Below, piece after piece: positions 35,086 through 43,308 of a DNA stretch of 64,000 nt (its first letter is position 1; each line of letters opens with the position of its first letter). A model generated the notes under the pieces. The model had not been told where the DNA came from and ran no database searches. It saw only the letters and a list, made by a program, of their open reading frames with translations. Source of the DNA: UBA6022 sp049295575. Its GTDB lineage: Bacteria; Patescibacteriota; Saccharimonadia; Saccharimonadales; Saccharimonadaceae. Where the stretch lies: contig JBAQQX010000002.1 of assembly GCA_049295575.1 (NCBI GenBank), forward strand, positions 493,999-557,998, read 5' to 3'. A program made the position numbers and the translations under genes.

Positions 35086-35730
35086 CTAAAGGATACCCCG
35101 CTTATTTATCTCTTGTACTAGTGTAACATAAGCAGCTTTGGGGTCGGCAGCCTTCTGGATACTACTGCCGGCATTCAATACATCAACACCACCCTGAGTA
35201 AGGTTATAGGCGTTATCAACAGCCACGCCGCCATCCCAGCCAATCTCTGCGCCATTATTAATATTCTTAATAAGTCGCACCTTCTCAAGTTGCATTAGGC
35301 TCGCTTTGCCGCCAAAATGACCTAGGTCACCACTGAATATCATGACATGGTCAGCTGCTTCGATAAGGCCAGCGACAGACTCGGGCACTGTTGAGCGCTG
35401 CAAGGCAATACCCGCTTTGATTCCTAATTGCTTTACGCGCGTCATAATCTGCAGAAGGTCGCCTTCAGCTTCAGCATGGAAGATGATCATATGCGGCTTC
35501 AAACTTGTTAACGTATCGAGGTAGTCGGCTGGACGCGTCACCATAGCGTGGATATCAATCGTCCAGTTCTCAGGCCACCATATTTGCGCCGGCCCTACTG
35601 TAAAGCTTGATGCGAACTCGCCATCAGTAATATCGATATGTACACGCTCGGCAAAGGTATGGATATGCTCGAGCTGCGACTTGTAGTCGTCGGTCGTCTC
35701 GGCGAGAATAGTCGGAACAATCATACTCAT
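35086..35730 (-). CDS. rpe: ribulose-phosphate 3-epimerase family protein
   Basis: This 214-residue TIM barrel interconverts ribulose-5- and xylulose-5-phosphate. It has PTILAE at the start, the metal-site HIDITDGEF, IDIHAMV, IIFHAEAE, and the phosphate-binding EIGWDGGVAVDNA and LNAGSSI. Some positions differ from classical Rpe (the usual MSVNPGFGGQ is MIFSGDLGHFGGK), so a related epimerase activity is possible. It sits 2 nt after rpiB's stop and directly before transketolase, which supports the pentose-phosphate role. Confidence 0.85.
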   Translation of the reverse strand: MSMIVPTILAETTDDYKSQLEHIHTFAERVHIDITDGEFASSFTVGPAQIWWPENWTIDIHAMVTRPADYLDTLTSLKPHMIIFHAEAEGDLLQIMTRVKQLGIKAGIALQRSTVPESVAGLIEAADHVMIFSGDLGHFGGKASLMQLEKVRLIKNINNGAEIGWDGGVAVDNAYNLTQGGVDVLNAGSSIQKAADPKAAYVTLVQEINKRGIL

Positions 35731-35732
35731 AG

Positions 35733-36182
35733 CTACAGCTCATCAATCTGCGCATTGCGTCGTACAAAACGGGCTGCACCGGCAAATGGCGTATTCAACC
35801 ATGTCTCAATGATGCCTTTCCAGGCAGCGTCGTCATCATCGAGTACGCGTGCTGGCAGGCAAAGTATATTGCTATCGTTATCATTTCTCGTCATCTTTGC
35901 CTCATGCGCATCCCATATGACACTTGCACGAATGCCGCGGAATCGGTTTGCCGCCATTGCCATACCTTGTCCACCGCCACAGAGAAGGATTGCGCGAGGA
36001 TCCTTGCTATCATCACCGATAACTTTCAGCGCCGCAGCGTGCGCAAACTCCGGAAAGTCATCCGCGGGATCGAGCGTACGCCCACTAACGTCTTCGACGT
36101 CGTAATCATGTTTTACTAAGTAGGCGAACACTTTTTCTTTTAAATGAAAGCCGGCATGGTCAGAGCCCAGATAAATCTTCAT
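35733..36182 (-). CDS. rpiB: ribose-5-phosphate isomerase B family protein
   Basis: This 149-residue RpiB/LacAB isomerase interconverts ribose-5- and ribulose-5-phosphate. SDHAGFHLKE at the start, the catalytic Cys in LLCGGGQGMAMAANRFRGIRAS, and SNILCLPARV are typical. It opens the carbon operon, and TATACT ends 6 nt before its ATG, so the operon message is predicted leaderless. Order: rpiB, rpe, transketolase N, transketolase C, aldolase, two PfkB kinases, LOG protein. Confidence 0.93.
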   Translation of the reverse strand: MKIYLGSDHAGFHLKEKVFAYLVKHDYDVEDVSGRTLDPADDFPEFAHAAALKVIGDDSKDPRAILLCGGGQGMAMAANRFRGIRASVIWDAHEAKMTRNDNDSNILCLPARVLDDDDAAWKGIIETWLNTPFAGAARFVRRNAQIDEL

Positions 36183-36188
36183 AGTCTA

Positions 36189-36194
36189 AGTATA
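36189..36194 (-). promoter_or_regulatory. -10 box of the rpiB carbon operon, leaderless
   Basis: TATACT on the minus strand ends 6 nt before the rpiB ATG. Confidence 0.6.
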
Positions 36195-36216
36195 AGCATT
36201 TTCATCTTAAAACAAA

Positions 36217-36246
36217 AGCACTCTTGGCTATTTTACCAAGAGTGCT
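36217..36246 (-). terminator. gap intrinsic terminator
   Basis: AGCACTCTTGG / CCAAGAGTGCT with an 8-nt loop, followed on the minus strand by TTTTGTTTT. It ends the gap transcript before the rpiB promoter. Confidence 0.9.
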
Positions 36247-36253
36247 ACGTGAA

Positions 36254-37273
36254 CTATTTCTGAAGTACGCGACCGGCGTCGGCGACAAGCTCGACGAGGC
36301 GGTTGCTATAACCCCATTCGTTGTCATACCAGGCAACGACCTTAATAAGATTTCCACCGACAACATTCGTCAATTTCAGATCGACAATCGCACTGTGGCT
36401 ATTGCCCTTAAAGTCGCTACTTACCAGCTCTTCTTCGGTTACATCAAGAATACCTTGGTAAAACGGTAGCTTTGAAGCTTCTTTAAATGCATCGTTAATC
36501 TCATCAATAGTGACATCTCGCTTCAGAACAACAGCAAAGTCACTCATACTCACGACTGGAGTCGGTACACGAACGCTCAACCCGCCGAAGACACCTTCAA
36601 GCGCCGGTAGTGCCTTTGCGGCTGCAATACTTGCACCAGTGGTCGTCGGTACAATGTTCTCAGCTGCTGCACGAGCTTCACGCAAGTCCTTAGCGGGAGC
36701 ATCCTGTAGCTTCTGGCTTGCCGTATAGCTATGAATTGTCGTCATGAGTGCCTTCTCAATACCGAAGTGGCTTTCAAGAACTGCCATAACTGGAGTAATA
36801 CAGTTTGTTGTACAACTCGCGTTACTGATTACATCTGTCGAATTTTCGATCATGTCTTCGTTAACACCGAGAACAATCGTGTCAGCTCCGTCGCCTTTGG
36901 CTGGCGCCGAGATAACTACCTTCTTCGCTCCGCCGCCATCAATATGAGCGCGCGCAAGCGCCGGGTCGACAAAGAAGCCTGTGCTTTCAATAACAACGTC
37001 AACATTATATTGGCCCCACGGTAGCTGTGCTGGGTCCTTTTCGGCAAGAACAGCAATGTGCTGACCATTAACAATGATGCCTGTCTCGTCATGCCCAACT
37101 TCATGTTGGTATGTTCCGTATGACGAATCGTGCTTCAAAAGATGCGCAAGTGTCCTCGTGTCGGTCAGGTCGTTGATTGCAACAACCGTAACATCACTGC
37201 GTTCAAACGCAATTTTGAACGCGTTACGGCCGATACGACCAAAGCCGTTAATGGCAATATTTACTTGGCTCAT
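36254..37273 (-). CDS. gap: glyceraldehyde-3-phosphate dehydrogenase
   Basis: This is the 339-residue glycolytic GAPDH that oxidises glyceraldehyde-3-phosphate to 1,3-bisphosphoglycerate. NAD binding is seen in INGFGRIGRNAF with Asp35 (NAD preference), the catalytic Cys154 lies in SNASCTTNC, and the C-terminal WYDNEWGYSNR is standard. AAAGGAGC lies about 8 nt before the ATG. It is transcribed alone and joins the upper sugar-phosphate genes to lower glycolysis. Confidence 0.97.
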   Translation of the reverse strand: MSQVNIAINGFGRIGRNAFKIAFERSDVTVVAINDLTDTRTLAHLLKHDSSYGTYQHEVGHDETGIIVNGQHIAVLAEKDPAQLPWGQYNVDVVIESTGFFVDPALARAHIDGGGAKKVVISAPAKGDGADTIVLGVNEDMIENSTDVISNASCTTNCITPVMAVLESHFGIEKALMTTIHSYTASQKLQDAPAKDLREARAAAENIVPTTTGASIAAAKALPALEGVFGGLSVRVPTPVVSMSDFAVVLKRDVTIDEINDAFKEASKLPFYQGILDVTEEELVSSDFKGNSHSAIVDLKLTNVVGGNLIKVVAWYDNEWGYSNRLVELVADAGRVLQK

Positions 37274-37351
37274 GAGATTTTCGCTCCTTTTATAGTAAGC
37301 TTTAGCATTTCTGAAACCAGTATATACTGTTTTGCCTATCTCTGTAAGGCA

Positions 37352-37380
37352 TTGACATTAGTGTATTATAATTTTATAAT
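37352..37380 (+). promoter_or_regulatory. consensus sigma70-type promoter
   Basis: TTGACA (37352-37357), 17 nt, TATAAT (37375-37380): a perfect consensus promoter for the gene at 37418. Confidence 0.85.
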
Positions 37381-37417
37381 TATAGAGTCAGATTTTCCGA
37401 GTAGAAAGGTCACTCCT

Positions 37418-37852
37418 GTGACTATCACCACCTTAACAACCCAGGACGTCACCATCACGCTGACTGACGGACCAGCACATATGCTGGCCGTTTACTCTCG
37501 TACATTAGAGGAGATGCCTGATCAAGAAGGCAGCCGCCACTACGACATGAGTCGATCGCCGTCAGGACCAGGCATAACCGTTGAGGCCGACAGCATCTCA
37601 TACGGTGCCGTTGGAGTCATCTTGCCGCGAGCAACTTTTTCTGACACGGCAGAGTTGGCATTAATTGTCATCATCAAGACGTCACAACTACCGGATCACC
37701 ACAGCCATATGATCTTCACCTGTTACACGCAGTACAGTGAGTGGGCTGTCAAAATGGATCTGCTACAGATCGAAGACGATGACGAAGGAACGCTCGACGA
37801 CTTTCTTGATCTATCGATCAAGGATAAGTGGCGCCTCCTCGGACTTATCTGA
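37418..37852 (+). CDS. hypothetical protein with consensus promoter
   Basis: This 144-residue soluble protein is not recognised. It is rich in Thr, Asp and Ser, with a DDDEGTLDDFLDLS acidic stretch near the C-terminus and no membrane helix. It starts with GTG at 37418 with AGAAAGG 8 nt upstream; the leader is about 30 nt. It is followed by two hairpins, the second a clear terminator. The perfect promoter suggests strong expression, and the GC-richer codon use differs from neighbours. Confidence 0.65.
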   Translation: MTITTLTTQDVTITLTDGPAHMLAVYSRTLEEMPDQEGSRHYDMSRSPSGPGITVEADSISYGAVGVILPRATFSDTAELALIVIIKTSQLPDHHSHMIFTCYTQYSEWAVKMDLLQIEDDDEGTLDDFLDLSIKDKWRLLGLI

Positions 37853-37859
37853 CAAACCC

Positions 37860-37925
37860 GGCAGGGTGCTGAGCGCGACAAGCGCCCACACCCTGCCCCT
37901 ACCCACCTACACTGGTGGTTTTTTT
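37860..37925 (+). terminator. tandem hairpins ending the 37418 transcript
   Basis: The first hairpin pairs GGCAGGGTG (37860-37868) with CACCCTGCC (37889-37897), with an inner GCGC/GCGC. The second, CCACC-TACACT-GGTGG (37903-37918), runs into seven T and is the intrinsic terminator. Confidence 0.8.
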
Positions 37926-37941
37926 ATTATCCTGAGTGCCT

Positions 37942-37947
37942 TATACT
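37942..37947 (+). promoter_or_regulatory. -10 box of rel, leaderless
   Basis: TATACT ends 6 nt before the ATG at 37954, immediately after the preceding terminator. Confidence 0.6.
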
Positions 37948-37953
37948 AAAGCT

Positions 37954-39492
37954 ATGACGAAAAGTGAGCTTTTGGCGTATGCCCAGCCGCACTACGAGGA
38001 GAATGAACTGCTCGAACTTGAACATGCCATTGATTTTGCCTCTACGGCGCACATCGACCAGACGAGAAAAAGTGGCGAACCCTACATCATTCATCCACTC
38101 CACGTTGCTCATACATTGATCGAATGGGGCATGGATATTGATACCGTACTCGCCGGTGTTCTCCATGATACTGTCGAGGACACGTCAGCAACACTAGATG
38201 AGATCGAAAATCTATTTGGACGTGATGTCGCCTTTCTCGTCGACGGTGTTACAAAAGTCTCTCAAGCACGCGCCGGTATGCGTGACTTATCAAGCTACCT
38301 CCCACAAACAAAAGACAATCTATCGAAGCTACTTATCGCCGTCGGACAAGACGTTCGAGTTATTATCATTAAGCTCGCCGATCGTCTCCATAACCTCTCT
38401 ACGCTCCAGCACATGAAGCCCGAAAAGCAGATCAAGATTGCCCGCGAAAGCCTTGAGGTATTCGCTCCGATGGCAGATCGATTAGGTATGGGTCGGGTGC
38501 GCATGCAGATCGAGGAGCTAGCTTTCAGCTACCTTGATGCTAAGGAATTTCATAAGCTGCAAAATCTCATGCAGAAACGACTTGGTAAAAGCACCCGTAA
38601 ATTAGGGATTGTCCGCCATGAAGTCGAATCAGAGTTGAAGAAGCAAGGCATTAACTTTGAAGTTAACGGACGAGTCAAAAGTATCTACAGCCTGCACAAG
38701 AAACTCCAAAAAGTTGGCGGCAATATTGATGATATCTACGACCTCATGGCACTCCGTGTTATTGTCGAAAGCAAAGAGGACTGCTACCGTGCACTCGGCA
38801 TACTTCACAGCATGTACCAACCAATGATCTCGCGTATTAAAGACTATATCGCTATTCCAAAGCCAAATGGGTACCAGAGTCTCCACACCACCGTCATCAC
38901 TCCAAACAAACAAATTGTTGAATTTCAAATTCGCACGTTCGGAATGCATGAATATGCCGAACGAGGACTGGCCGCCAGCTTCCACTACCATGAGCAGAAG
39001 ACGAGCAAAAGCTACACCAAGCGAAAAGGCGCATCAGCGACGTTGCCAGCTCAATTACAATGGATTACACAATTACAGGAAATTGCTCAACGTCTAAAGA
39101 ACAACGAAGAGATCTCACAGGATCAACTAAATATTGATCTTTTCGGTCAGCGTATTTTCGTCTACTCACCAAAGGGCGACCTCTACAACCTTCCTGAAGG
39201 TGCCCTGCCACTGGATTTTGCATATCTTGTTCATAGTGACATCGGTAAGCACGCCTATAGCTTCCGAGTTAACGGCAGCATTAATGCTTTTGACAAGCCT
39301 TTGCAAAACGGTGACGTCGTTGAAGTTGTAACGCGTAAGCTACCCCAGCCGAAGCAAGCGTGGCTTGACCTAGTAACAACAACTCATGCGCGCAATAAAC
39401 TTCGAGCTCAGCTTAAGCAACTCGGCTTAATTGAAGGTATTACAAATGCCGCTGCGATTATCCGTGAGAAATCCGCTCGCAAGAAAAAATAA
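37954..39492 (+). CDS. rel: bifunctional (p)ppGpp synthetase/hydrolase (Rel/SpoT family)
   Basis: This 512-residue alarmone enzyme has the hydrolase HD domain (HDTVED at 71-76 and LADRLHNL), the synthetase domain (GRVKSIYSLHKKL, DLMALRVIV, and RIKDYIAIPKPNGYQSLHTTV), and a TGS domain (about 395-455). The RxKD form of the synthetase motif is that of bifunctional Rel rather than synthetase-only RelA. The C-terminal ACT and zinc-finger domains are missing; the protein ends soon after TGS, so ribosome sensing may be altered. The ATG at 37954 is set by the -10 box. Confidence 0.92.
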   Translation: MTKSELLAYAQPHYEENELLELEHAIDFASTAHIDQTRKSGEPYIIHPLHVAHTLIEWGMDIDTVLAGVLHDTVEDTSATLDEIENLFGRDVAFLVDGVTKVSQARAGMRDLSSYLPQTKDNLSKLLIAVGQDVRVIIIKLADRLHNLSTLQHMKPEKQIKIARESLEVFAPMADRLGMGRVRMQIEELAFSYLDAKEFHKLQNLMQKRLGKSTRKLGIVRHEVESELKKQGINFEVNGRVKSIYSLHKKLQKVGGNIDDIYDLMALRVIVESKEDCYRALGILHSMYQPMISRIKDYIAIPKPNGYQSLHTTVITPNKQIVEFQIRTFGMHEYAERGLAASFHYHEQKTSKSYTKRKGASATLPAQLQWITQLQEIAQRLKNNEEISQDQLNIDLFGQRIFVYSPKGDLYNLPEGALPLDFAYLVHSDIGKHAYSFRVNGSINAFDKPLQNGDVVEVVTRKLPQPKQAWLDLVTTTHARNKLRAQLKQLGLIEGITNAAAIIREKSARKKK

Positions 39493-39517
39493 CCAGCCCG
39501 ACCGGCTGGTTATTTTT
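39486..39517. terminator. bidirectional terminator between rel and ppa
   Basis: AAAATAACCAGCC / GGCTGGTTATTTTT around CGACC. It serves both convergent genes; the rel stop codon lies inside the stem. Confidence 0.88.
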
Positions 39518-39531
39518 AAATAAAGATAGAA

Positions 39532-40062
39532 TTACTTCGTATTCCAACGTTCAACTGACTCGTGAATGATAGACTTTGCCTCTTCAATATCACCCCAGCC
39601 CTTTACGACAGTGCTACCTGGCTTTTTAAGGTCTTTATAGTGAGTAAAGTGATGCGTAATCTGGTCGATTTTCTGCTGCGGAATATCGGCCAATGAGTTG
39701 ATAGCGTTCCCGGTGCTACGATCATCAGCTGGTACGACAACGATCTTGTCGTCAACTTCGTCGTCATCAACAAATTTCATAACGCCAATAACCTTTGCTT
39801 CCAAAAAGATACCAGTTGGCAGTGGCTGATCCGTAAGAACTAGTGCGTCAAGCTCATCGCCGTCTTCATCAAGTGTCTGTGGAATAAATCCGTAGTTGAT
39901 TGGCTTGGCAAAGATTGCTGGCTCAACACGATCAAGTTGCATTACTGCTTTTTCACGGTTCCATTCAATTTTGTGTGAACTACCAGCTGGAATCTCAATA
40001 ACAACGTTTACAACGCCGCCGTCAACATCACCTGGCGTCAAGATTTGGTTAAAATCTGCCAT
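39532..40062 (-). CDS. ppa: inorganic pyrophosphatase (family I)
   Basis: This 176-residue soluble pyrophosphatase hydrolyses PPi and so drives biosynthetic reactions. The substrate and metal residues are present: EIPAGSSHKIEW, the signature DGDELDALVL with its aspartates, and DDEVDDKIVVVP. Length is normal. AAGGAG lies 9 nt before the ATG, with a TATACT overlapping the spacer. Confidence 0.96.
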   Translation of the reverse strand: MADFNQILTPGDVDGGVVNVVIEIPAGSSHKIEWNREKAVMQLDRVEPAIFAKPINYGFIPQTLDEDGDELDALVLTDQPLPTGIFLEAKVIGVMKFVDDDEVDDKIVVVPADDRSTGNAINSLADIPQQKIDQITHHFTHYKDLKKPGSTVVKGWGDIEEAKSIIHESVERWNTK

Positions 40063-40103
40063 AAAGTATACTCCTTTGTTTACTCCTATTACTATAGCAA
40101 ATC

Positions 40104-40112
40104 TGTTATGAT
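40104..40112 (+). promoter_or_regulatory. extended -10 of the GDPD gene, near-leaderless
   Basis: TGT-TATGAT (hexamer 40107-40112) ends 10 nt before the ATG at 40123; predicted leader about 4 nt. Confidence 0.55.
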
Positions 40113-40122
40113 AGAGGCAACG

Positions 40123-40827
40123 ATGTTAATAATTGGCCACCGTGGTGCTGCTGGCGCAGCACCAGAAAACACACTTGAGGCACTTCGTGCTGGCGCAGAC
40201 GCTGGTGCTGATATGCTCGAATTTGACATTCGTCTTACTCAGGATCGTGTCCCGGTGCTAATTCACGACAACAATCTACGACGGACTCATAAAAAACGAT
40301 TTTTTATTCATTCTAGCTCCCTGGCAACGCTACAGAGTGCAACTGCGGATACCGATAATCCAATCATCACGCTCGAAGAAGTACTTGATGAATTCTTTGG
40401 AAAAACTCTTCTTAATATCGAAATTAAACAACGCGGAACGGCAAAAGAAATCATTGCCCTTCTTAATCGCAAGTATATAAAAAAGAAATCAGACTGGGAT
40501 CTATTTGTCTTCTCATCATTTCTTGCAATCGAACTGCGCGCCCTTCGAAAATTAGCGCCACACGCGAACCTATGGCTACTGCATAATCGCAATCCGTTTA
40601 TTTTCATCGCCTACGCAAGACTTGTTCGCCTCGACGGAGTTGGCTTTCATCGTCTCTATATCAACGACTTGGCATTAGAGATCGCCAAACAATCAAAACT
40701 TTTTACCTACGCTTATACAGTCAACCGGCCCGGAACGGCGGTACTGCTGTCGCGCAAAGGCCTCGACGGAGTTGTGACCGACTATCCAGAAAAGATACTT
40801 GCCGAGATACAGAAAAAAAGCGCTTAA
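40123..40827 (+). CDS. glycerophosphodiester phosphodiesterase family protein
   Basis: This 234-residue TIM-barrel enzyme hydrolyses glycerophosphodiesters to glycerol-3-phosphate and an alcohol. GHRGAAGAAPENTLEALRAG with the catalytic His, then EFDIRLTQDRVPVLIHDNNLRRT, are diagnostic. LNIEIKQRG and GVVTDYPEKILAEI complete the pattern. There is no signal peptide, so it acts in the cytoplasm, perhaps on imported lipid head groups. The ATG at 40123 is chosen over upstream in-frame starts because of the -10 box. Confidence 0.93.
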   Translation: MLIIGHRGAAGAAPENTLEALRAGADAGADMLEFDIRLTQDRVPVLIHDNNLRRTHKKRFFIHSSSLATLQSATADTDNPIITLEEVLDEFFGKTLLNIEIKQRGTAKEIIALLNRKYIKKKSDWDLFVFSSFLAIELRALRKLAPHANLWLLHNRNPFIFIAYARLVRLDGVGFHRLYINDLALEIAKQSKLFTYAYTVNRPGTAVLLSRKGLDGVVTDYPEKILAEIQKKSA

Positions 40828-40840
40828 CCGCGCTTTTTTT
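40813..40840. terminator. bidirectional terminator between the GDPD gene and trxB
   Basis: AAAAAAAGCGC-TTAACC-GCGCTTTTTTT, perfectly symmetric, overlapping both stop regions. Confidence 0.9.
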
Positions 40841-41783
40841 CATCAAGATACTCACGAATGCTTAATGCAGCACTTGCACCTTCGCCAACTGCGCTAGCAA
40901 TTTGCATCGTTGCACCACTCCTCACATCCCCACTCGCATATACACCTGGCATTGATGTCTGCAGGTGCGCATCAGTCTTAATAAGCCCCTGGTCATCAAG
41001 TTCAATCGCACTACCGGAAAGAAACTCCGTATTCGGCTTCAGGCCAACAAACACAAAGACGCCATCGGTTTCAAATGCGACAGGCTCACCGTTCTTGACA
41101 GCGTTTACGCTCGTCACCTTGCCATCGGTAGAAACAATCTCTTGGGTTTGAGTGTCGAGGTGGACAACGATCTTACCTTCTTTCACCGCCTCCTCAAGGT
41201 CATGCTGTAATACTTCGCTAGCCTTGATCGTGCTACGTACTAATAGATCGATGCGTGTCGTAAAGCGAGTTAAAAAGAGCGCTTCTTGAACTGCAGAATT
41301 GCCACCCCCTATAACAACCAGACGTTTCTCTCGGTAAAACGCACCGTCGCATGTAGCGCAGTAGTGCACACCGCGGCCGTAGTATTCAGCTTCACCTGGT
41401 ACGCCAATCTTATTGTAGTCGCTACCAGTTGCAATCAATACCGTCTTTGCATGTACCTCTTCACCATCAACAATTACGGTCTTGTAGTCACCGTCGTCCC
41501 GAATACCAGAGATCTCACCAAATTCAATCTCCGCACCAAAGCGTTCGGCTTGCTTTTGTAGTTGATTAGCTAATGTAAGCCCTTCGATACCATCTGGAAA
41601 TCCAGGATAATTATCTACTTTGTCAGTAATAGCAGCCATACCACCAATGACACCTTTTTCATAAACAACAGTGTCAATATCCTCGCGCGTTGTATAAACG
41701 GCCGCAGCTAAGGCGCTTGGACCGGCACCGATCATAACAGTGTCGCGAATATTAATACTGCTGGGGTTGCTGTTGTTGTGCAT
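40824..41783 (-). CDS. trxB: thioredoxin reductase (NADPH-dependent)
   Basis: This 319-residue flavoprotein disulfide reductase keeps thioredoxin reduced. It has an N-terminal FAD site (VMIGAGPSALAAAVY), the redox-active CATC pair (142-145) and an NADPH site (VVIGGGNSAVQEALFL). ASGDV and the final helix are standard. The start overlaps the end of the upstream FKBP gene by 32 nt, so the two are co-translated, a plausible redox-and-folding pair. Confidence 0.95.
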   Translation of the reverse strand: MHNNSNPSSINIRDTVMIGAGPSALAAAVYTTREDIDTVVYEKGVIGGMAAITDKVDNYPGFPDGIEGLTLANQLQKQAERFGAEIEFGEISGIRDDGDYKTVIVDGEEVHAKTVLIATGSDYNKIGVPGEAEYYGRGVHYCATCDGAFYREKRLVVIGGGNSAVQEALFLTRFTTRIDLLVRSTIKASEVLQHDLEEAVKEGKIVVHLDTQTQEIVSTDGKVTSVNAVKNGEPVAFETDGVFVFVGLKPNTEFLSGSAIELDDQGLIKTDAHLQTSMPGVYASGDVRSGATMQIASAVGEGASAALSIREYLDEKKRG

Positions 41784-42429
41784 GTAGTTTCAATAGCTCC
41801 TGTGATGGGGTTGGTTGTGCAATTGTTTCAGGTGTTGGAATAATCATAACAATAAACTTCAGTGGCGTATTAGCTGGAATATCGTCGCTGCCGCCTCCGG
41901 CTTCACCGTATGCTTTATCTGATGGAATAGTCAGCTCGCGGACACCGCCAACTTTCATACCATCAACGCCCTCAGTCCAGCCGCTAATGACGCCACCTGG
42001 AGTGACAGCAAGCGGAGCCTTCAGTTTTACCCCATCAATCGATCCGTCGAATACCTTACCCGCTGGATTCCATCCAAGATAGTAGGCAGTAAAACTTGAG
42101 TCTTTAGTGATAGCTTCGCCATCGCCAACTTTTAAATCTTCCTTCTTGAGCTCTTTGACGTCGGCGGCTGTAAATGCGGCTGGCTTTGAGCCATATGCGT
42201 TGAACTCAGCAAAGTACTTCTCTGAAAGCTTAGCGGCCTGTGCGTCAACTTTCGTCTGATATGCAGTTGATTCAGTTTGGTACTCACCCATAAGCTGTTG
42301 GTAACGAGCCTGGTCGCTAGCTGCATTTTTTGGTGCAAGCACCATAACCATGAACCCACCAAGTGTTCCTATCGTAAGTGCGCCGGCAATAACCCATATG
42401 CCGATGCGTTGACTTTTTCGTGTCGCCAT
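41752..42429 (-). CDS. membrane-anchored FKBP-type peptidyl-prolyl isomerase
   Basis: This 225-residue protein has an N-terminal membrane helix (about 11-31), a helical linker (35-90), an FKBP domain (about 97-198) and a Gln-rich tail. The FKBP core is recognised by AYYLGWNPAGKVFDGSIDG, VIPGW-like VISGWTEGVDGMKVGGVRELTIPS, and AYGEAG followed by IPANTPLKFIVMI. It should help fold exported proteins on the outer membrane face. An AGGGAG site lies about 11 nt before the ATG. Its 3' end overlaps trxB. Confidence 0.92.
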   Translation of the reverse strand: MATRKSQRIGIWVIAGALTIGTLGGFMVMVLAPKNAASDQARYQQLMGEYQTESTAYQTKVDAQAAKLSEKYFAEFNAYGSKPAAFTAADVKELKKEDLKVGDGEAITKDSSFTAYYLGWNPAGKVFDGSIDGVKLKAPLAVTPGGVISGWTEGVDGMKVGGVRELTIPSDKAYGEAGGGSDDIPANTPLKFIVMIIPTPETIAQPTPSQELLKLHAQQQQPQQY

Positions 42430-42501
42430 CTGAAATATAACTCCCTATTCGTGAATTCAGTAATTGTATATAGTATAGCATTTTTTGCTTGCTTCATAAA
42501 A

Positions 42502-42529
42502 TTGATAATACCTATAAATATGCTATAAT
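42502..42529 (+). promoter_or_regulatory. promoter of the 42569 gene
   Basis: TTGATA (42502-42507), 16 nt, then an extended -10 TGC-TATAAT (hexamer 42524-42529). Confidence 0.65.
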
Positions 42530-42568
42530 ATCTCTAGTGTCATTTCCGGCAAGTAACTTAGGAGAATC

Positions 42569-43237
42569 GTGTCAGATGAAACGCCTTCACCCTTCAACCC
42601 CGATCCGTTCGACGAGATGGTAGACAAGGAATCAAGAACACCCTTCCAATATATACGTCCTCCAGATAGCACTCCGCCAACGCAACAAGTGCCTATTGTA
42701 AAAAACCCAGACCTGACCGTGCTCTACTCAGAGCGACGTCATTTCAAAGCATTTTTCAAAAAACTTTGGTGGCCAAAAACGCTGGGCATTGGTGCCGGAC
42801 TTACAATCGTCACCCTTCCAGTTGTGATCTTCTCTCAGGATCAGATGAAAATGAGTGCATCAGTAATTCTGACGCTCGTCATTATCTGCTGCTTTGTTTA
42901 TCCAATTATGCGCACGCATTTTTGGTGGAGAAAGCGCTACATTGAGGTGGCTGTACGAAAAGGCCAGGCTCTGATCACCTTGTACGAACCGCGCAGCCGA
43001 CTGTACGGCTTCAAGGGTGACGATGAAGGAGTTAGCTTCCTCCTGAGCGGCAATGTTGCGATTATGCTCAACCAGAAAACCTGGGCCGAGCTGTACATAT
43101 TTCGCAAAAGTGCCGGCGGCATGATCGATACGGTCCTCGACCAAGACAAAGTACTACATAACCTACGCGACATCTACCGTCCTGATCTGCTCAAAAAAGC
43201 GATTGAAGACGCAATGGATGCAGCCCGTGGTGTATAA
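42569..43237 (+). CDS. hypothetical two-helix membrane protein
   Basis: This 222-residue protein is not recognised. It has a Pro-rich acidic cytoplasmic N-terminus (1-60), two membrane helices (about 72-90 and 97-115) in a hairpin, and a C-terminal soluble domain starting WWRKRYIEVAVRKG that looks like a small beta-rich (PH- or YcxB-like) domain and ends in a helix. It starts with GTG, with TAGGAGA 3-4 nt upstream. It is transcribed alone between the FKBP gene and the respiratory operon. Confidence 0.7.
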   Translation: MSDETPSPFNPDPFDEMVDKESRTPFQYIRPPDSTPPTQQVPIVKNPDLTVLYSERRHFKAFFKKLWWPKTLGIGAGLTIVTLPVVIFSQDQMKMSASVILTLVIICCFVYPIMRTHFWWRKRYIEVAVRKGQALITLYEPRSRLYGFKGDDEGVSFLLSGNVAIMLNQKTWAELYIFRKSAGGMIDTVLDQDKVLHNLRDIYRPDLLKKAIEDAMDAARGV

Positions 43238-43243
43238 CAAAAA

Positions 43244-43299
43244 CCCCGAGAGAGCCCCGTTGATGCATTTACATCCGGGCATGCTCCTCGGGGCTCTTT
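43244..43299. terminator. interleaved bidirectional terminator
   Basis: Two mutually exclusive stems share bases. AGAGCCCCG (43251-43259) pairs with CGGGGCTCT (43289-43297), running into T on the plus strand. CCCCGAG (43244-43250) pairs with CTCGGGG (43287-43293), running into TTTTTG on the minus strand. Each strand gets its own terminator. Confidence 0.75.
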
Positions 43300-43308
43300 C
43301 ATATCTTG

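Noticed and set aside
36217..36246. AGCACTC..GAGTGCT inverted repeat resembling a CIRCE operator
   Set aside because: The arms extend to 11 bp with an 8-nt loop and a T-tract on the minus strand, right after gap. It is an intrinsic terminator.
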